Assembly: GCA_028456385.1 (NCBI GenBank)
Contig: JALNQF010000116.1
Span: 1-64,000 of the forward strand
DNA length: 64,000 nt
Direction: 5' to 3'
Source of the DNA: Ophiosphaerella korrae
Lineage: Eukaryota; Ascomycota; Dothideomycetes; Pleosporales; Phaeosphaeriaceae
The notes below the pieces were generated by a model that did no database searches, was not told where the DNA came from, and saw nothing but the letters and a program-made list of their open reading frames with translations. Position numbers and translations under genes: made by a program. Shown piece by piece: positions 60,411 to 64,000 of this stretch (position 1 is its first letter; each line of letters opens with the position of its first letter).

Positions 60411-63400
60411 TTTCTACTTTTAGTTAGCGCTTAGTAGGCTACTAGGTATATATACTTAGTACTTACTTAGATAGCTTTATCTACTATTTACTCACTTTAG
60501 TTAATTATTAAAACTACCTTATTAAGTTATCTTGCGTAAAGTCTACCTTATAACTAGTATATTTATTAGTCTAAAGAGTATTACTATATACTTATAATAT
60601 CTATAGCGTATTTAGAACGTTATCTTTTACTCTTTACTTACCTTAATTTATATTAGGTAGTATCTATCTTTTAAGTCTAGCTTTATAAAAATCTTAGCTT
60701 AGCTTAGCTTATCTTAGAGTTTATCTATATTTAGTAGTAGGTATTAGTCCTTTACTATAATATTGTTTAGTTTTTAGTAGTCTATATATATCTTTAGTTA
60801 TCTTTTCTTCTTTAGTATAAAGAGAATTAGAAATCCTACTAATAATAAAGATTCTTATATATATCCTTTCTTTAAGTCTCTATTTAGTCTTTTTTAAAGT
60901 GTTACTAATTTACTCTCTATTAATTAGTAAATAGGTCTAAAAGATAGCTCTTTTCTTTCTTATAACTTAATTATATAATCTTAGAGTTAGTACTTAGGTA
61001 ATACTAGTATATCTATCTCTTCTATAAACAAGTAGCTAAACTTCTTATATTATTCTAGGATCTTAGAAGTTATATATTACTCCTCTACTCTTACTTCTTA
61101 GCTTAGCGCCTTACTAGTACTTATAGAAGTACTTATTCTCTCTTAATAAGTTACTATTAAAGCTACTATCTTATATAGTACTTTCTTATCTACTATTAAA
61201 CACTACTAATATATAGGCTTAGATCTACGTACGTCTTTGTAGTTATTAAATAAGAGGTTCTAGTTTTTCTAATTAACTCTAAGATTAAACTCTAATAGCT
61301 ATAGGAGTCCTAGTATAATATCTTTGTTAGCTAAAACTAATATGTTTAGAGTAATCCTTATACTATATCCTTAAATAATAATCTCTATAGTTACTTTATT
61401 ACTAACTATTAGGTTTCTTAGTATTAGTTATCTATTCGCGATATAGATTAGATATAGTATCTTCTTTACTTATAGTTAGAGTCTTACTTATTTTACTACT
61501 TTAAGTATAATTAGGTTTATAAATAACTCTAAATCTACTAATACTTTTATTTTTTATTTTTTTATCTTTACTAGGAGTTTAATAAGTCTTTTAGTGTTAA
61601 TAGTGTTATAGCTTCTAGATATATATCTAGCGTTAGCTATTTACTTAAAAAAGACTTAATCTTATAATCTTTATTTATCTTTTACTAAAATCTTTAGAGT
61701 ATCTTAATCTCTTTATATTATTTATACTTCTCTAGCGTATAGGTTTACTAGATTAGATTAATATATTAGTTATTTATAAGTATCTTACTTATATTTATAT
61801 CTTCTTTAGTTATACTTAGAAAGTACTTAGCTTTCTACTTATCTTATAGGTGTTGTTTATATCTTATATTTATATACTCTTCCTAGTTCTATTTATATCT
61901 AGATCTTTTATAAGAGAAATATCTAGATTATATCTTATTAGAATAGTAGGTAAGGTAGTTATTATAGTAATATCTTATCTATAATAGTAGTAGATAGTTT
62001 AAGTTATATAAGTATAGCTAGTATTATAGTTCTTATATTAATACTAGATCTATAATAATTAGCGCCTAATTATTATTAGTATATAATAATTTATATTACT
62101 AGGTTTACTTTACTTTATATATCTAGCGTTCTTTATCTTACTATTCTTTTACTAAGTAGTAGCTATCTACTAGTCTCTAGATTTTTTTTATAAATCTATC
62201 TTATACTTTAGTATTCTTTTACTTTAGCTTTAGTATTTTAGGTGCTATTTTATATTTAGAAGTCTTAGGCTCTTAGTTTTCTTTCTTGTTCTCGTCCTAG
62301 GCTATATATACTTGCTTTCCTAGATATAGTGTTATCTTACACTTATACCTTATCCTTCTCTTATATAGCTAAAGGTATTCTAAAGTATCTATCTTAGCTT
62401 ACTTCTACTTTAGCTAATACTTTTTTATATAGCTTTGTACTCCTAGTAGTATATTTATAGCTTCTACCTTATTATCTATTATAAAGTTACTTAGCTTTAT
62501 AGTAATCTTATAGTAGTTATATCTCTTACTTATATCTTATTACTAGAGGTTTGTAGTCTTGTAATCTCTCTTTTCCTAGCTTTTTCTAAGGATTACTTCC
62601 TATTCTTCCTCTCTATTATTATCTTACTTCTTAAGTATATTAATTTATTATATAATCTTATTCTTTACTTAGTAATTTTTTACTAGGTACTCTATTTTAC
62701 TATACTTGTAGTATTTTTAGCTTTCTACTCCCTTAGGGTTCTTATAGTAATAGTATTCTTATTTTCCTAGGTTTATATTATTAACGTATATCTCGTCTAG
62801 CTTAAAGTATCTATAGCTACTCTAAACTTAGTTATTCTTATATTTGTATTAGTACTCGTACTTAGGTTTATACTTCTTACTATCTATATATAGTACTCTA
62901 CTATTCTTAGCTTCTACTATATATTTATATATATAGTTATTAACTTAAATTACTTCTTTTATTAGGTTTTCTAACGTTTTAATTATAGCTCTACTATATA
63001 TTAGCTTACCTTAAATATTACTCTTAAGTCTCTATTAAAATATCCTTATTAATAACTTATTATTCTATTCTATTTATATTGCGTAGCTTTAGAATTTGTT
63101 AGTATAGTCTACTACTACCTTATATTGTTATAGCTACTATATCGCGCACTCTACTACTACTATCTTGTTTACTAGTAGAAAGGCTTATTATACTTTATCT
63201 TTAAACTTAATCTATTCTTTAAATATCTTGTTATAGTCGCTATTATTATTATTAAAGTATTTCTTAAAGTATAGTATAACTTATTTCTTTACCTTACCTC
63301 TTATATAAGATAATATAAGTATAGCTCTATCTTTATCTTAAACTTAGTCTACCTTAAAAAAGAGATTAAGTTATAAGATCTATAGCTTAAGCTTATTTTA

Positions 63401-64000
63401 TTCTCTATAGTAGAGGTCTAGCTTAGTAACCTTAGAAGTAGTAGTATAGGTTACTTCTATACGCTAGTTATCTATATTTATTAACGTATTACTTATCTTA
63501 AGAGTGTTTAATATATTAAGTCCTTAGAACTAAGTAAGAGTAATAAGGGCAAGTAGGCTTTTATAAGATAGGTAAGGTTAATAAATAAATTAGTTACTTA
63601 ACTTAATTAATAATTAGCTTTTATTAGAGTATTATTAAGTATATAAGTATTAATAGATAGATAAGAATCTTATTAAAGTATTAGTTATAATACTCTATTA
63701 AGATAAGAGTATAAAGAAGAGATTAAACACGATAGTTTATAAAGGTCTATTAACGTTCCTATATACTTACTATTTAGCGTTTATTTCTAAGCGCTTACTC
63801 TAGAGCGTTTACTCTAGAGCGCTTATTCTAGAGTGTTTACTCTAGAGCGTTTACTACTAAATAGTTATATATTCTACTACGCTATATTACTTAGCCTAAT
63901 CGCGTATAATATAATAGCTTACCTACTACTTAGTATTGTAACAAATACTATATATAGCTACAACTCTAGCTAATAATAGAGCTAATATATACTTTATTTA

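Larger units (their letters stand above)
51896..63943 (-). mobile_element. Ty3/Gypsy family B, interrupted by a family A copy
   Basis: Family B LTRs lie at 51,896-52,366 and 63,514-63,943, both ending TAGTATTGTAAYA. Between them, after about 70 bp, a family A element (52,437-59,543) is inserted; family B internal sequence resumes at 59,544-63,513. Minus-strand reverse transcriptase is seen at about 59,950-60,710: KLDLKD-x-YY, then INNIL, EYLDKFIIVYLDN and LKLEKC. The YLDD box reads YLDN. A palindrome cluster at 60,241-60,410 separates two parts of the RT. Without the insertion, the element is about 4.9 kb. Heavily RIP-mutated, inactive. Confidence 0.75.

Overview
The window looks like part of a filamentous ascomycete (Pezizomycotina) chromosome. 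A gene-bearing island of ordinary base composition (about 28.5-51.2 kb) sits between two long AT-rich blocks (1-26.5 kb and 51.6-64 kb). In those blocks CA and TG dinucleotides are almost absent and TA is in large excess, which is the mark of repeat-induced point mutation (RIP: C to T, mostly in CpA). Short spliceosomal introns (49-77 nt, a few about 150 nt) with CTAAC/CTGAC-like branch sites, and the gene families present, also fit Pezizomycotina. I cannot name the species.

Left block. It consists of dead LTR retrotransposons. A Ty3/Gypsy family 'A' (about 7 kb, pol on the minus strand) has near full-length copies at 2.9-9.7 and 15.2-22.3 kb, plus fragments and a lone LTR. A Ty1/Copia relic (plus strand) occupies 9.7-13.3 kb. 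A second Gypsy family 'B' leaves an LTR and leader fragment at 25.0-26.0 kb. From 26.2 to 28.5 kb the composition climbs gradually to that of the island.

Island. In order: a Clr5-domain/ankyrin-repeat gene (minus) whose last repeat ends in a RIP-type stop at the edge of the AT block; a small two-finger C2H2 gene (plus) between two inverted copies of a GC-rich repeat, one of which carries a MITE-like insertion; a dead Zn2Cys6 transcription-factor gene (plus); a dead cupin-like gene of the 4-hydroxylaminobenzoate lyase/DUF4863 type (plus); an intact two-exon flavin monooxygenase gene (minus); two intact multi-exon genes for seven-helix 'rhodopsin-domain' integral membrane proteins (minus, 382 and 380 aa); a weak Harbinger transposase relic and a complete-looking Harbinger-type MITE with a TTA target duplication; and a heavily deleted highly-reducing polyketide synthase pseudogene (minus) with recognisable KS, AT, DH and ACP pieces. 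Most gene models required splicing, which I worked out by reading-frame continuity, splice signals and family pattern.

Right block. This is a nest: a less mutated family A LTR (51.2 kb) and its first internal bases are interrupted by a family B Gypsy element (51.9-63.9 kb), which is itself interrupted by a full-length family A copy (52.4-59.5 kb).

The monooxygenase, the dead regulator, the dead lyase-like gene and the dead polyketide synthase could be the remains of one metabolic cluster eroding between RIP-affected transposon blocks. That link is inference from proximity only. I found no tRNA, rRNA or CRISPR.
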